Assembly (NCBI GenBank): GCA_003344405.1 | Contig: NOWV01000021.1 | Coordinates: 62,001 to 126,000, forward strand | Reading direction: 5' to 3' | DNA length: 64,000 nucleotides | Source: Trichoplax sp. H2 | Lineage: Eukaryota > Placozoa > Uniplacotomia > Trichoplacea | Shown: piece by piece, positions 1-12,250 of the stretch | Position numbering within the stretch: the first letter of the stretch is position 1 | How the letters are laid out: every line of letters begins with the position of its first letter | Made by a program: the position numbers and the translations under genes | The notes under the pieces: generated by a model | What the model was told of the DNA's origin: nothing | Seen by the model: only the letters and a program-made list of their open reading frames with translations | Databases searched by the model: none

Positions 1-603
1 CTGATTGTTTGCCATTTAGGTTATCGATATATTTCGTAAAGAACCAAAGGGATATATAAGTAAAGCTGCAGTTCTAGTATTAGCAAATAAATGGACTGAT
101 GCAAGGTTTGTCGCATTTTTAGCTATTGACTCTTTTAAGGCATTGTATAGAAAAATTAGTATATCTTTGGAACTAATAGCTTATATAATTATTAAGGGGA
201 CACCTTAATGAATAAGGGAGCTCTTTTATAAATTGCATTTCTATATCTTACTGATTATTATTAATATCATTTTAGATTAACTTTGGGTAAAGGTCTTATG
301 GTATGCAGCGACAAAGACGAAATAAGGTTTAGATTCATATTCTACATGCCTATTTATTTGTAACGTTAAATGTCAAATATAGCTATACGTTAGAAAAGAT
401 AATCTATCCTAGCTGCTGGATGAAATGCTGTAAAGTCAGAGCTAACTGTTGTATAAAATTGATAGGGAAGCTCTAAACCGATTGAATCACGTATTTCGAG
501 AAACTGAAAGCGTCAAAACATCTTCCAATAGACTGAATTACTATAAGCGTAAGGAAACGTCTAGTTTACCGACTGTTAAAGATGAAGAAAGTGTTGAAAT
601 GTA
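1..603 (+). CDS. possible 3' end of an unidentified gene (partial)
   Basis: The clearest piece is an open segment after an acceptor-like AG near 461, running to a TAA at 601-603. It would encode a polar, basic C-terminus that starts REALNRLNHVF and ends DEESVEM. An upstream segment near 16-52 reads VIDIFRKEPKGYI before a GTAAAG donor and could be an earlier exon. I could not join the two in phase and recognise no family. The start lies to the left of the window. The only support is the length of the open frame and splice-like borders, so non-coding sequence remains possible. Confidence 0.3.
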
Positions 604-2157
604 ATTTATTTGCAATCGGAATTGGTTGATATTGAATATTAGTATTAACTAAATGGACATGGAAGTACTCATCTATTTCTAAGATTACTTGTAATAGGAA
701 CTATAGATATTAATATTAGTATACCTTTACAGTATGGGAATACTTGGATTTGTATCTTGATTACCGTTGATTGTATCATATAGAATATTGAAGGTAAAGT
801 TAGTAACTGATAGTAACTCCAGTTATCTAATCTGCACTATTTGATGATATACACATATTTGCCATATTGCAGGTAATTTATTCAAAGTTATCGTATGCAC
901 GCTGCTGTATTACATGGCAGCTAATAAAAAATATTGCTATTAATATCTGTCATCTCTATGTAATTTACAATACATTATTAAATATTTATTTACCTATGCT
1001 GCAATATATATCTGTACTCATTATACGAATGCAACTCTTTCGCTTCTTTCACATGCGTGATTGAGTCCTTGTTTCGGTGTTGTAAACACACACGCGCCCT
1101 TTATGGTATCGATAGCTGAAAAATCTATAAACAATGAGCTATCGTAGGCGTCAGGGAGTTAAAGCATACATTTTAGTCAGATAAATCAATTACAATTTAG
1201 TAAAGTATGCCTACGCTTTTACAGATTATACAACTAATGTAACTATTCATAGCAGAAAAGTATATTTTAAGGATATGAACTTCCTTTCGTTATCGCGTGA
1301 TGATTCCAAAAAATTTATATCATATGACTACTAATATAGCAAAGCCGTAGATATGGATATAGTATTAGTATCATTATTACATGCATTATAATTATTGAGA
1401 AAAACATCGTTGCAGGGTTTAAATTTATGAGTGACGAATTAAGCAAGTTTGTTACTAAACAATAATAAAAAATTTATTTTCGTAATTTTTAAATAGACAA
1501 ATAACTCGTTATGTTTCATATAATAATAATTGCATTTCAAGTGCATAAAATACCAGTCTCGATGGTACTTAAATATTCTCCTTAAATTTGTTTTGACATT
1601 ATTAATATTTATATAGTCGTGCTAAAGAATTCTTGAAATGATAATAATTATTGGAAATTTGATTAGTAAATGTATAAATATACTAGCTTGAATATAAAAA
1701 GTCCTTCAATTTATATTTATATATATGTGATATACATCACTTGTACTGGCCATGGTTATGATGTACTAAGGGACAATATGTTTGAGATTTAATTGTTACT
1801 ATAGTATTTGATGTGATTTGTACATACGTGCTGTCGTAATTATAGACTACTAAGCGTACCAAACTTCTTTTCGTCTCTATCGTTATGCGGTTGGATAAAA
1901 TTAAAATATAAAAATACCATTTTTCGGAAATTCACAAGACTACCTAGCATATTGATTGAGAAGTTACGGTTGTAAGCTCACAAAGGGCTTGTGGCTTCAA
2001 TATTCACTGTATTGAATATATAATGCAATGACAGCTCTACTGAAATACGTGTACTGAAGGCTTGAATAGATGAAATCCAACTGCATAGATAGCCATTATT
2101 TCCACCGTATTGTCTAAATATTGTGAAAAATAATTCTTACATGGGCGCTTAACTATA
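604..2157. other. intergenic, no gene seen
   Basis: AT-rich sequence. The longest open frames are short, hydrophobic and low in complexity. I see no RNA gene, repeat array or coding exon. It would hold the 3' flank of the possible plus-strand gene on the left and that of VIPAS39 on the right. Confidence 0.6.
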
Positions 2158-5100
2158 TTAACATTTTGGTATTACTGTACCTGTTAACAAAGAAAGAAAC
2201 ACAACAATATTTACCGGATTTACTAATGCTTGAGCAGCTACTGAATAGGCAGGCGAATTTCTCTTTATTTTTGTACAGTACTCTTCTAATTCGTCGCGGT
2301 TTCGAAGAGAAATGAGGCACTGTGTAAACAAAATTGAAGACGGTTAGAGAACGATAAGATATGACAAATTTGATTTGTATGTTATTATCGTTCAGTTTAT
2401 TTTGGACAGACAACCTAATGCAAAGATAAATGCTAACTTACCTCGACGGCAATAGTGTGATACTGGAATCGGTTAGCTAAATCATATCTGGCAGTCACAT
2501 TTTCGATATTTTTTAGGTACTTAGTCACGGTCTAAATTTTAAAAATTTAGAGATTTTATTTTAAAAATAAAATATTTTAAGGGAGGTGGCCTGTGTCTGT
2601 CACGATTTGCATACCTCTTCCGATGCTTTTGCACTAACTAATGCTTGTAAGATGGTTTCGTTTGGTGTCGAGGATTTTGAACCAAAGTTGAAGAATTTAC
2701 TCTATAAAAATTTCGATACATTTTAATTTATTAAAATTTAGTTTGCGTACCACGCTTACAACGGCTGTTGGTAATCACACTACTTAAACTACCTTAGTTT
2801 TATTAAAATTTTCAATATATTGGAGCTGATCGGTTTTCACATAAGCATCGACAGTTGCCATAATAAATTGCCTCTCTGTTAACTAAAAAATACTGAGATT
2901 ATTAAATCACCTTGACAATAATAATTCATAGAGTATTGTACTATAATAAACCTTATTCTCCTTATGAACCGAATGTGGGCTGCTGAAGTGATCCTACACG
3001 AAATTAATAAACGTAGTATAAATTAAAAAGTACGATTTCAGATAGAATTAAACATATCACGAACTTGTGGCAGGCTGCTATGATATTTTGCACAATAGTT
3101 CAAAGTCTTAATTAAGGAGTGTTCAAATATTGATCCAGTGGGTGGATACTTGACCAGCATTTCATTAGATTCTCCAGAAATTAGTACACTATCTTGAGCC
3201 TGTAGTAAGTTTTTTGCGTATTTTAATAATATAACAAAAAGAAGATGTGTTAGATCACATGCTATAGTTTTTGACTATCAAATTTATAAATAAAGTACCT
3301 CAATCGATATTTGGCGTTTTATCAGAGAGCATTGCTGGCTAACTATTGCACTAAAAACTGACAATTGTCTGTCATATTTGAATTCTCTAAGGAGGGAAAT
3401 AGCAAACCCGGTTATTGGATCTTAATATAGAAAATCAGTGGCATATAAGAACTGGTAGAATATAATATATTGAAATATACTTTTTAAGCTCTTCTAAGTT
3501 CTGGATTTTAACCTGAGGATCTCCACCAACTAAAGCTAACTTATATTTTAAAGCCTAAAATGTAAATCTTATATATTATTTTACTAGACAATGTTATTGA
3601 TCCAAATGCAATAGACAACCATGCTACATGTAGTTACTTACGGCAAATTCTTGGGTTCGACCTAAAACACTGCGTAAAGTTACATAAGAAGTGAGTCATA
3701 GTTAATAATAGCACGAAAATATAACCGAAAAATTTCAAGAATTTTCATGTGCACCTGTACATATCAATTAGATCTTTATGTTCCGATGCAACTTTTAGAT
3801 AATGTAAATATTGATCTGTTGCAACTGGATGGTCCTTTAACTGATGAATAAATAGATCTAAAAATTGAAGAATATCAGTATATTTATATGTAAGCATAAA
3901 AGCTGCATGCATCTGATAAGTTAGATATAGTAGAAATTGTACCTTTTCTAATAGTCCTTTTCAAGAATAAGGTAATCTTAAATTGAATAATACTCAATCA
4001 ATTTGGTGATAATAAGTTTTCTATTACAATATGCGGGCATAATTGCAGACGCTAATCAATTATTAATGTACTGTAATATATAAAAATACATACAATTAAA
4101 ATGGCATTTCCATCATCCGATCTTATCGCTTCTTTTAGTAGAGCAAGTTTATCATTCATATCTTTATACCCATCAAGAAAATAAGGCTGAAAATAAAAAT
4201 TATAGCTATTACAGAATTATCATTGAAAGTCTATGTATAATACATATACATACGCAAATTACTTGAATGTTATGCTTAAACTATTATATCATTCTTAAGA
4301 AAGAAAGAAATACCTGGCCAAGTACGATTTTTTTTATTGTCTCTTTAACAGGAGGGATGTTATTTTTTTCCCATTTTAAACGCTGTTATGGGCAGAATTT
4401 AAATGTTAACTTAATGGATTAGTAACACTTTGACACCTAAACTAGTTTATGTTACCAGCAGTTGCTCTCGAAGACGTCGAATTTCTTTTGTAAGCATGTC
4501 CTCTTTAGATACCGTCACTGCTGGCACAACGGGCTGCTTTATGAGTTTATCGTTTGGAGGTGCTTTAGAATAAACGGTTTAAGTTATATAAATTCTTCTT
4601 AATTGGAACAAGACAAAATTAAACATTTACTAGTAAATTTATAGCAGCATACCTTTATCAACGGCTTGTGTTGTTACAGCTCCTGTTACAGCAGAAGAAC
4701 TGCGATTTCTGGTAACTTTATCTGTCTTTCCAATAGCTGTTTTTATTTTTTTCACTGTAGCACTTATTCGTTTGCCTTGAGATTTAATAGTCGTGGAGGA
4801 TGCGGAAGTAATAGAAGAAGTAGATGAACTCGAGCTCAAGACAGGTAATTCACCATTAGCATCTGTATCGGCACGATTAGGTGCCTGATCAGCAGGTGAT
4901 TGAATAGAGCTTTTTAGCCTTTCCTCTTCAATCGGCGCGTGATAAACAACAATAGGATGAGACGAGGACATTTCTAGGTGATCAGGCGCAAGAAGTACAC
5001 CATTAATGCTAGCTTTCAAGTATACAGAATCTCGGTGAGTAGCAAACCAAGTTTCCAAATTTATATTCTCCGGAATTCCTATGATTCTACCAACCCAGCG

Positions 5101-6482
5101 TTCGTAGGCATTTTCGGGGTTTGACATATTCCTGCAGCCTTCATTATGCAATGATGAAACGGATAACTGGGATAATGACGACGATGACTCTTCGCTCAAG
5201 TTATATCCATATACACGAACAATATTATCGGATACTGTTGCGTTAGAAATTTCAATTTTCTTGCTATTGCCAACAACTAGATATCTTAGTGTCACATTTT
5301 CATTGATCAGTTTTTTCATATACAATTCGATTGAGGACGTAGGAACATTCGACCATAATCCTCGAACTTTCGCCTCAAATTTTTCCACGCTCTTACCGTA
5401 GGCTTGCAAATCGTCCTTTCCAGCAGATTTTACTTCATAGTATTGGATTTGTTGCGCTTGTTTAGCGTCTATATTTAGTGTGAATGAGACATAGTATGCA
5501 CGTTGTGTCTTTTGATAGCGATAATTATCTGGGTATCTTTTGACATCATCAACAATAATGAATAAATCTCTATTATTAATTGCTTCTTCCAACACTTTCT
5601 CTTGAGATCCGGATAAATTGTTAACTTTTCTTTCAAATTTCTGATAAAGGGAATTATTTGCAAAGGAAATTTGGTAGTCTTCTGGTTCAATATTATTTTC
5701 GATGTATGTATTCTTTCCTGGTTTTTCAGAATTAGCATTCAAGTCTAGATAATGTGGGCATTAAGAATTAATATAGACGCAGTTTATTTTAGGGCAATAC
5801 GTACAATCCGATTTTATTAGTATTAATTAATTAGAATCAGCAAATTTATGCCATAGTAAACTCAGTTTATCTAAAAATATATCTATATTGTGATAACCCT
5901 AGGTACACGGCACAAATATCTATGCCAAGTATTGCCAATATAATATTGACAGCAACGAGGTATAATAACTTACTTTTTCGTCCAAATATTGTTGAAAAAT
6001 TTCTCCGTTTGTCACCGCTGGTCTCACTACTTTTCTCTGTATCAATGTTGGTAGTGGACTTACTTTTTGCGATTATATTATTATCGGCCTTGTTGATATT
6101 TTCTGCAGCTATTGTATTGATTTCTTGTGAACTAGTAGAAGTCTGTCTTGTTCGCTGTATTTCAGTATCATAGTTCGTTGGTTGTATTCCAGCATTATAA
6201 TGAGCAATTTCTGATAAGCTAACACTATTACTGATATTCGCGGGAATTGAATTAGGATGCGGCGAGGGTTTGCTAGTGCTACTATCTACCTTTGTTTTAG
6301 AGGCCTCTTCCTTTACTTTAATGGTTGATCCTTTAGAGTTGGCGGTTTTCTCAGTACTCAAAAACGACAAATCATCCGCAGTATTATCTCGGTTAATACC
6401 ATACTCAGCAAAAATGTTACCGATATCGCTTTCATCGTGAAAGAAATCATCCGTAAGAGCTTCGTTCTTTTCTTCAGAGAAG
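2158..6482 (-). CDS. VIPAS39: VIPAS39 (SPE-39/VIPAR), CHEVI tether subunit, with a long N-terminal extension
   Basis: Sixteen exons join in phase: 6482-5974, 5744-4653, 4562-4456, 4382-4314, 4186-4094, 3976-3943, 3857-3755, 3669-3642, 3554-3481, 3386-3299, 3199-3065, 2993-2952, 2882-2793, 2701-2615, 2531-2442, 2319-2158. From 4562 onward the protein follows VIPAS39 along its length, for example NDKLALLKEAIRSDDGNA, SLIKRQISIE, TERQFIMATVDAY and YLKNIENVTARYDLANRF. The family binds the SM protein VPS33B and acts in late endosome, lysosome and apical sorting. The human protein is about 490 residues. Here about 530 residues precede the conserved part: an acidic Ser/Thr-rich stretch (6482-5974), an unfamiliar domain (5744 to about 5200) and a Ser-rich linker. 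The first exon is not fixed: 6482 begins with one base of a split codon and has no in-frame ATG. The last residues are also uncertain, because a 34-nt intron after 2195 is possible. Confidence 0.85.
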
Positions 6483-7587
6483 CTGAGTCATAGAAAGGTA
6501 GCAATGCAGGCAAGTCAGTAAACTGATCAAAGTTAGGAGATATAGTGCGTAACAAGTAGGACTATTTTATTTACTGAACTGTATAATTGATATTTAATTA
6601 AGCTTACAGTGATAACATACATAGAATAAATTAATTCGAGCGATTAATAAAATACTAGTACCTTTCGGCTAGTAAATACTGATCCATTGCAAGTATCGCA
6701 TGTACGTATGCTAATTCATTAATTAATTAATAAATAAATTTTGGGATCAAAATCATCTCAATTTACTGTAATTACTTTATCAAGAGATATTTCGTGATAT
6801 CGTGCCATCTAAAGTGGTTATTGCTAGGAAATAATTTGATTCCTATGCCTTTCTTAATGGATAATATCATAGTATTTAGGGAATAAAGCGGTAATTGACA
6901 TTTCAGAGAAGATCAACAATATAAACATTTGGTGCAAACGCAGCAAGTTCAAAACAAAACAATATTGCTTAAGGAGTATCGGGTGTTCCAGTTGTATTAT
7001 TGCTGAAATATCGTGGTTACTTTTATAACTGTCGGCGTAATTATAACACAGGGGTAACGATATTCACTGTTGGCGAAGATTGAATCGATGCTAATTCAAA
7101 TACATTACATAACAGTGATTTGATATGAACAGCATAACCAAACATGTTGCAAAAGCTAACCTGAAAGAGGCCATTTCTGAAGTTAGAAGGGAAGGATTTG
7201 CCCTGCGCATGCTTGTATTAAAAGTAGTCGTTGGTACGGTAAGTCACTAAAACAGCGTTGCTGTCCTATACTGTAGGCTGTTTCTATTTTCTTTCTCTTT
7301 AGCGCTTACGCTAGGGGACTGTTGGGCTGGGATTGTGTCATGGGTGGACTACGCATGACAGCGCTGGAGTATGCTAAAGGTAAAGCCTATATTTGACCAT
7401 ATGGTAGGTAGACTGTTACTGTACTACCAGGGTCTTCGTGTTGTGCAGGCCAAATTAGCTCAAGATTATAGTTATGCGATAGAAAATTTAGAACTAATCT
7501 TGCGACTTAATTGGCAAGATCAATACAATCATTCTATAACTAGTTGTATACAAAGGATAAGTTTCACTGTAATAATAGCGATACTCT

Positions 7588-7695
7588 GATTACAGCTAGA
7601 TAGTTCTTGGTAGTGGAAAACGAACCTAATTTATATATTAAAAGTCAAAGTTTACGAACTGGAGTTGTTGCTTTATTACTTTGAAGATACTTTAT
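7588..7695. repeat. single copy of a dispersed repeat also found at 47598-48375
   Basis: It begins CAGCTAGATAGTTCTTGG, and after a diverged middle ends with GTTGTTGCTTTATTACTTTG and AAGATACT. The units at 47.6-48.4 kb start CAGCTAGATAGTCCTTGG and carry a matching GTTGTTGATTTATTATTTTG block. Order and spacing of the blocks are kept. The function is unknown; it may be a fragment of a non-autonomous element. Confidence 0.55.
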
Positions 7696-8160
7696 GGCAA
7701 CTAGTTAGCAAGCAGCGATTGAACAGGATACTGATGGTTACGATTAGCATAGACTACTATAATTCACTGCTATCTAATAGTCCATACCACTGTACTAGAG
7801 AATGCTCCGAGCAGTGATTGAGCCATGATACATTATCCAGAACATCCTGTATGGTTGGTTGTTAATTAATTAATGTATATTTAATCGGATTATAACTAAT
7901 TATCGTATAAATTAATTACGTATGGACAGTTTTTACATATATTTTTGTTTCCGAAAGGCCCTTCCAATTAGATTGCAGGCAGTAAAAGGAAAATTTGACT
8001 GTAGATGACAGTAAAGAATGATGGTGATTGGAAGTGTTTTAGTGTAATTGCATTGTGCGCTTTGCTGAGTTTTTTGCAATTATAATGAACTAATTAATAG
8101 AAAAAGCGCTCATGTGCTCCATATAAAAGTATATTCCATGAACATGATAATTAATATAGA

Positions 8161-8430
8161 CAAAACAATACGGTAATTATATCGCTACTTCAAATTTAAA
8201 TTGAAACTGCCTTTATTGGCTGTAGACTGTATTGTTTATAGCGATATTTTCTTTAGAGGGTGGGTGATTTGTTCGTATTAATATCAGATAGAGTTGATAG
8301 AATACTGGAGATGGAACAAAACGATAATTATATCGTCAGTTTAGACTAATTTGAGCAGAAGTCGATAATACTGTTTATAGCGGTACTTCTTGAATGAATG
8401 AGTGCTCTGCCCATATTAATATGAGACATT
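8161..8430. repeat. two diverged tandem copies, period about 156 bp
   Basis: Copies start near 8161 and 8317. Both open with CAAAAC followed by a TAATTATATCG block. Both carry CTGTATTGTTTATAGCG or its variant in the middle and a CATATTAATAT or CGTATTAATAT block near the end. No coding capacity is seen. Confidence 0.55.
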
Positions 8431-8718
8431 TACAAATGACCATTTCTTTATTTATTGGATAAAATAGACAGAGTAATGCTTAGCGTAGCGAATGATTTAT
8501 CTTGTCGTGTGTGCTGTTTTTACTTTTACCATTGCGAGTATCATAATAAAATGTTAAATTTAAATTGCAATTTTGATCAATGAATTATAATCATACGAGC
8601 TTGTCTTATAAAATTATTACATACGCATTACTCGTAGAATGTCCTGCTTCGTGATACTTGACGTAAAATATAGTAGATTTTATAATACTCTAACATCAAC
8701 ATCAGTAACCCTTATTAC

Positions 8719-9627
8719 CTTAAGGTATTCTTATTGCCAATTTTGGTTTGTGTAGCTGGAGGGTTAGCAGTTACAACAGTAAAGGGTAAATAGAAGCCTT
8801 TGGGAGCACGGTTAATACCGTCATGATCAGGATATCGTCGAATTCCATCAATAATTAAGAATAACTGCTTATGCCTAATGGCCTCCTGCGTACCTTTTTC
8901 CCAAGATCCTTTCAGACTGTAAACCTTCCTTTCAAAGTATGTATACACCATACCGTTTTCAAATATCATTTTTCCATTTTTGGGTTCTATAAAGTCCTCA
9001 ATGTACGGGACACTAGCAGAACTATTGTAATCAATATGAGAAGCAATGCTTACAGCTTTACCATGACTTTGTGTAGCTGCATCAGAGCCAGTCATAGATT
9101 GGTAACCGTAGACACAAATGTAATTTTTAAGGGAAATGAAGCCGACAGTTTGGATAGCACAACCTTTTCCAATATGGATTAAAGCTAATTTTGAACCTTT
9201 CTTTGATATTAGATGCTTAAGATATGATATTCTCTGATCTTTTGGAATCACAGACGAGATTCCTTTCACGAAACCTTCGATTCTTTCCATCAATTTTCCA
9301 GATACTAGCTCAGTTCCAGCAGAAGATATCCCATAATAGGATAGCTGTTGCATAATCTCCTCGTCAATATTGATCGTGAATGATACATAATACCCTGAAA
9401 TACCTTTACTGAAGCCGAAATTATCCGGGTATTTCCTACCATTATTGATAATTAGATATAGCTGATCGTTTTTAACAGCTACTTCCGTCTGAGATTCCCA
9501 AGAGCCACGTTTCAAATTGTAAACCTTCTTTTCATAGTACTTTACTACTGCATTATCTATAAATTTTATGCTGCCGTCATCAGGCTCGATATAATTATCG
9601 ATGTATATGCCATTTTCAGCGGATAAT
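8719..9627 (-). CDS. exon with two copies of an unfamiliar domain shared with VIPAS39 N-terminus
   Basis: An open exon of 909 nt on the minus strand, entered at a TTTAG acceptor. It encodes one full copy of a domain of about 170 residues plus the first half of a second. Copy 1 has YIDNYIEPDDGSI, YYEKKVYNL, GRKYPDNFG and GYYVSFTINID. Copy 2 has YIEDFIEPKNGKM, YFERKVYSLKGSWE, IRRYPDHDG and GFYLPFT. The third copy is in VIPAS39 exon 5744-4653: YIENNIEPEDYQI, FERKVNNL, KRYPDNYRY and YYVSFTLNID. The exon can end at a donor (AAG then GTAATA at 8718). That leaves phase 2, exactly what the exon at 6482 needs, so it may be an upstream exon of the same gene. Alternatively the frame stops at 8715-8717 with two consecutive TAA codons, and this is a separate gene. 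No start codon is visible, so at least one upstream exon is missing. I do not recognise the domain. Confidence 0.6.
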
Positions 9628-11017
9628 CTAAATTGTAGGACATTTGTAATAATGATGCATTAAATAAGATAGCTGTTACAGTTAATAGTTTTCATTTAAG
9701 GAGAAATTTATATCACCATCAACAAATTTATGTTCGCTACGTAGCGATAAATTCTGAAGTATCCTAGAAAAGGGTTATTCATGGGCTGCTCGAGAGAGCA
9801 TACTGCTTGCGAGTTGCATCATTTGGTACAATAGAGAAGTATGATAAGATAGTTAAGGTTAATTATACATTGGCTATGACTAGCTATGACCATTCATCGT
9901 AATTGAAGGACTAAGAGTTGAAAAAAGAGTTTATTTGCTGACATGTGTGTTAAGTTCATGAAGTTCAATTATTTTTCGCGTTTATTGTGAGTAGGCCAGG
10001 TATTAAACAGATTTGCAATCAGCGAACATGACAGTTTCAGAAGGAAAGTAGTATGCAAACTTGCACAGTCTAATAAATAACGTTATTAAATTGGAATTTA
10101 AAATCTCCATACGCTCGTATATAATTAATGTGTAGTTGTATAGGGATGGAGTAATAATGAGTCGGAGTAAACACTGTATTTTCTTATTTTAGACTACCTT
10201 ACACCCACCTTCAATTCTATAAACTGTAATAATATAGACTTTTATCTCTGATCAGTTTGTCTAACTTTATTGCGAATTGTGACAGTAGAGCAAAATAAGA
10301 TATACAATAGTCGACCTTTTTACAATTGATGTAGCTAATTGGGCGTACGAGTATAATCCTATACGCGTATATTTACTGGTATCTGTCTTCTAATTGAAAG
10401 ACTGCTGGAGTGGGATACTACCGTTAATCTATCCAATGAGCTATATGAACACTTGCAAGTAAAATTGACTTCGTTGCGTTGATTGACTTGGCTAGAATAA
10501 TACGTAAATTAACAAAAGTGAACGTCCTAGAACGTTTAACATCTTAATTACCTATTGGAATTCGCCATCGCACATGGGCCTTTTTCTATTTCATTGAGTA
10601 CATGCACAAAATATTGCCTGTGAGTCAATATTATAACGATTTTCTTGGTGTTTTTATCACTCTATTACTCATAGACTGATTATGATTAGCATTAGCAGCA
10701 TTTTGCAAATGGAATTGCGAATATTAGTAGCAGTTGTCTACTCCCCAGCCTTGAATGCCGAGGGCTTTACGAGTTTGAGCCCAGTGAGCACTCATTTGTC
10801 AGAGACATTGAACAATGCATACCGAATTGCTGATACTATGCAAATATTTTCCTAATAAAGTATGCAGCAACATGTTATGCCTGTTCAACCTGACTGGTCA
10901 AAAGCCAGAGTAATTTCTGTTTTTATTGACAACTGGCACACCATGCGGCTAATTAAGAGAGTACTAAGTTAGTGACTGATATTATAATTAGTCGATGGTT
11001 TCCAAGGAAAATTTTCG

Positions 11018-11970
11018 CTTGTACAGTACAGTACGGTAGTGTACACTACTGTACTGTACTGTATACTGTAGAGTACTGGACGACTTACTGTACAGTACTG
11101 TACTGTACAAGCGTTACACGGTACAATCTACTGTAATATGTACAGTACATTATACAGTACTACAACTATAAAGTACTGTACTCTACGCCAGGTTATAAAA
11201 AGTTAAAAGTTCTTTTTACTGTACGTGGTACTGACTGAGTTAGCCGTTGCTCACGTATGAGCATGGCTACTGTTGTACATGGTCGATTGAGCGACTGAGT
11301 CACTCAGTTTACAGCACATACAGTTTGTATGGTTAAAAACCTGGTCAAAAACAAAACATAAGAACTGTACTACTGTCTAGTGTTTGGTGAACTCATGGAC
11401 TACTGTACATGTACTTTACTGGATGATTACCATGATTTTCTACTACTATCATAGTCTATCACTGTACCGAATTCTATGCTGCATGCAGTCCCGGCATAGA
11501 CGAGGTATGGTACTGTCCAATTTGTAAACGTCACTGATTTTTCTACTGTACAGTGTACAGTACTAAAACCTCGAAAACCTTTGTGACTGAACCATAGTGA
11601 TTGTAGCCGCGTTTCACACGGTGCGAGATTACGTACTGTACACTGTACACTCGACCTGTTAGAGATTGGAGAACCGAACCGGACAAACTGACTGACTTTG
11701 GTTCGGTTCGTATGCGATTCGAACCGAACCTCTGACAGGTCTAGTGTACAGTACGTGATCTGGCAGTGTACAGTACAATACTGTAATTCGATGTGAATGC
11801 CAGTCTCACCTGTCCAAACCTACAGTACATTGAGTACAGTAGTACTGTACTGTACTACATCACAGAGAGTATAGTGCGCTCAGTTTTGAGTGCTGCATAC
11901 GGTATACACTATAGTAAAGCACGGCTGTTTGCGAGACTACTGTATTACCGTACAGTACGTACTGTACCAT
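11018..11970. repeat. array of GTACAGTACTGTAC-type palindromic repeats
   Basis: The words TACTGTAC and GTACAGTA recur densely in clusters at about 11018-11180, 11540-11565, 11630-11650, 11740-11860 and 11940-11970. The strongest is a perfect 17-bp inverted repeat with arms at 11018-11034 and 11095-11111 (CTTGTACAGTACAGTAC and its complement) and a loop that is itself partly palindromic. The same word family recurs at 24.3-24.7 kb and 25.1-25.7 kb. Confidence 0.8.
11631..11756. repeat. foldback (imperfect inverted repeat) element
   Basis: The left arm (ACGTACTGTACAC then TCGACCTGTTAGAG) pairs with the right arm (CTCTGACAGGTCTA then GTGTACAGTACGT), apart from a 7-bp TGTACAC duplication and a few mismatches. 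Inside, GAACCGAACC and GGTTCGGTTC form a nested inverted repeat. There is no open frame, and the size would suit a MITE-like or hairpin element. Confidence 0.65.
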
Positions 11971-12250
11971 AATTGGTGAATGAAATCTGCCCTACCAGTG
12001 TAGACGTCTCCATTTTGTGCAAGGGTGTTCAACAGATTCTTTACAACGGCCGGATAAAAGAATCTTCTACTAGCCATTTCTTCTATTCAGACGAGTCCAT
12101 CGTGCTGGACCGTGCTGTACAAGTATAGCTCGTTGGTAACTTGTAAATCATCTGCTTGGCTGTTGTATCATCGCACTACAGTAAGGGTAGAAATACGACA
12201 ACAATCGGAATCACTTCACCTGCAGAAACCACATTGTAACACCAATCGTG

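Larger units (their letters stand above)
6483..8718. other. non-coding stretch, either intergenic or a large VIPAS39 intron
   Basis: No gene with recognisable homology. It holds a short plus-strand open segment (7125-7238), one copy of a dispersed repeat (about 7588-7695) and a diverged tandem duplication (8161-8430). If the exon at 8719-9627 belongs to VIPAS39, this whole stretch is an intron of about 2.2 kb. Confidence 0.5.
9628..12250. other. intergenic, rich in palindromic repeats
   Basis: No coding exon recognised. The left part (9628-10990) is plain AT-rich DNA. From 11018 to about 11970 it holds GTACAGTAC-type palindromic repeats and a foldback element, listed separately. It lies between the minus-strand domain exon and the divergent SCFD1 start. 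Confidence 0.6.

Noticed and set aside
6483-6555. Upstream continuation of the VIPAS39 exon in another frame (reads SPNFDQFTDLPALLPFYDS)
   Set aside because: It is in a different frame from the acidic coding segment that follows, and a good acceptor (CTCAG) at 6483-6484 separates them. A sequencing frameshift cannot be excluded but is not needed.
11018-11970. CRISPR-like array
   Set aside because: The repeats are overlapping palindromic words without regular spacers, and the genome is eukaryotic.
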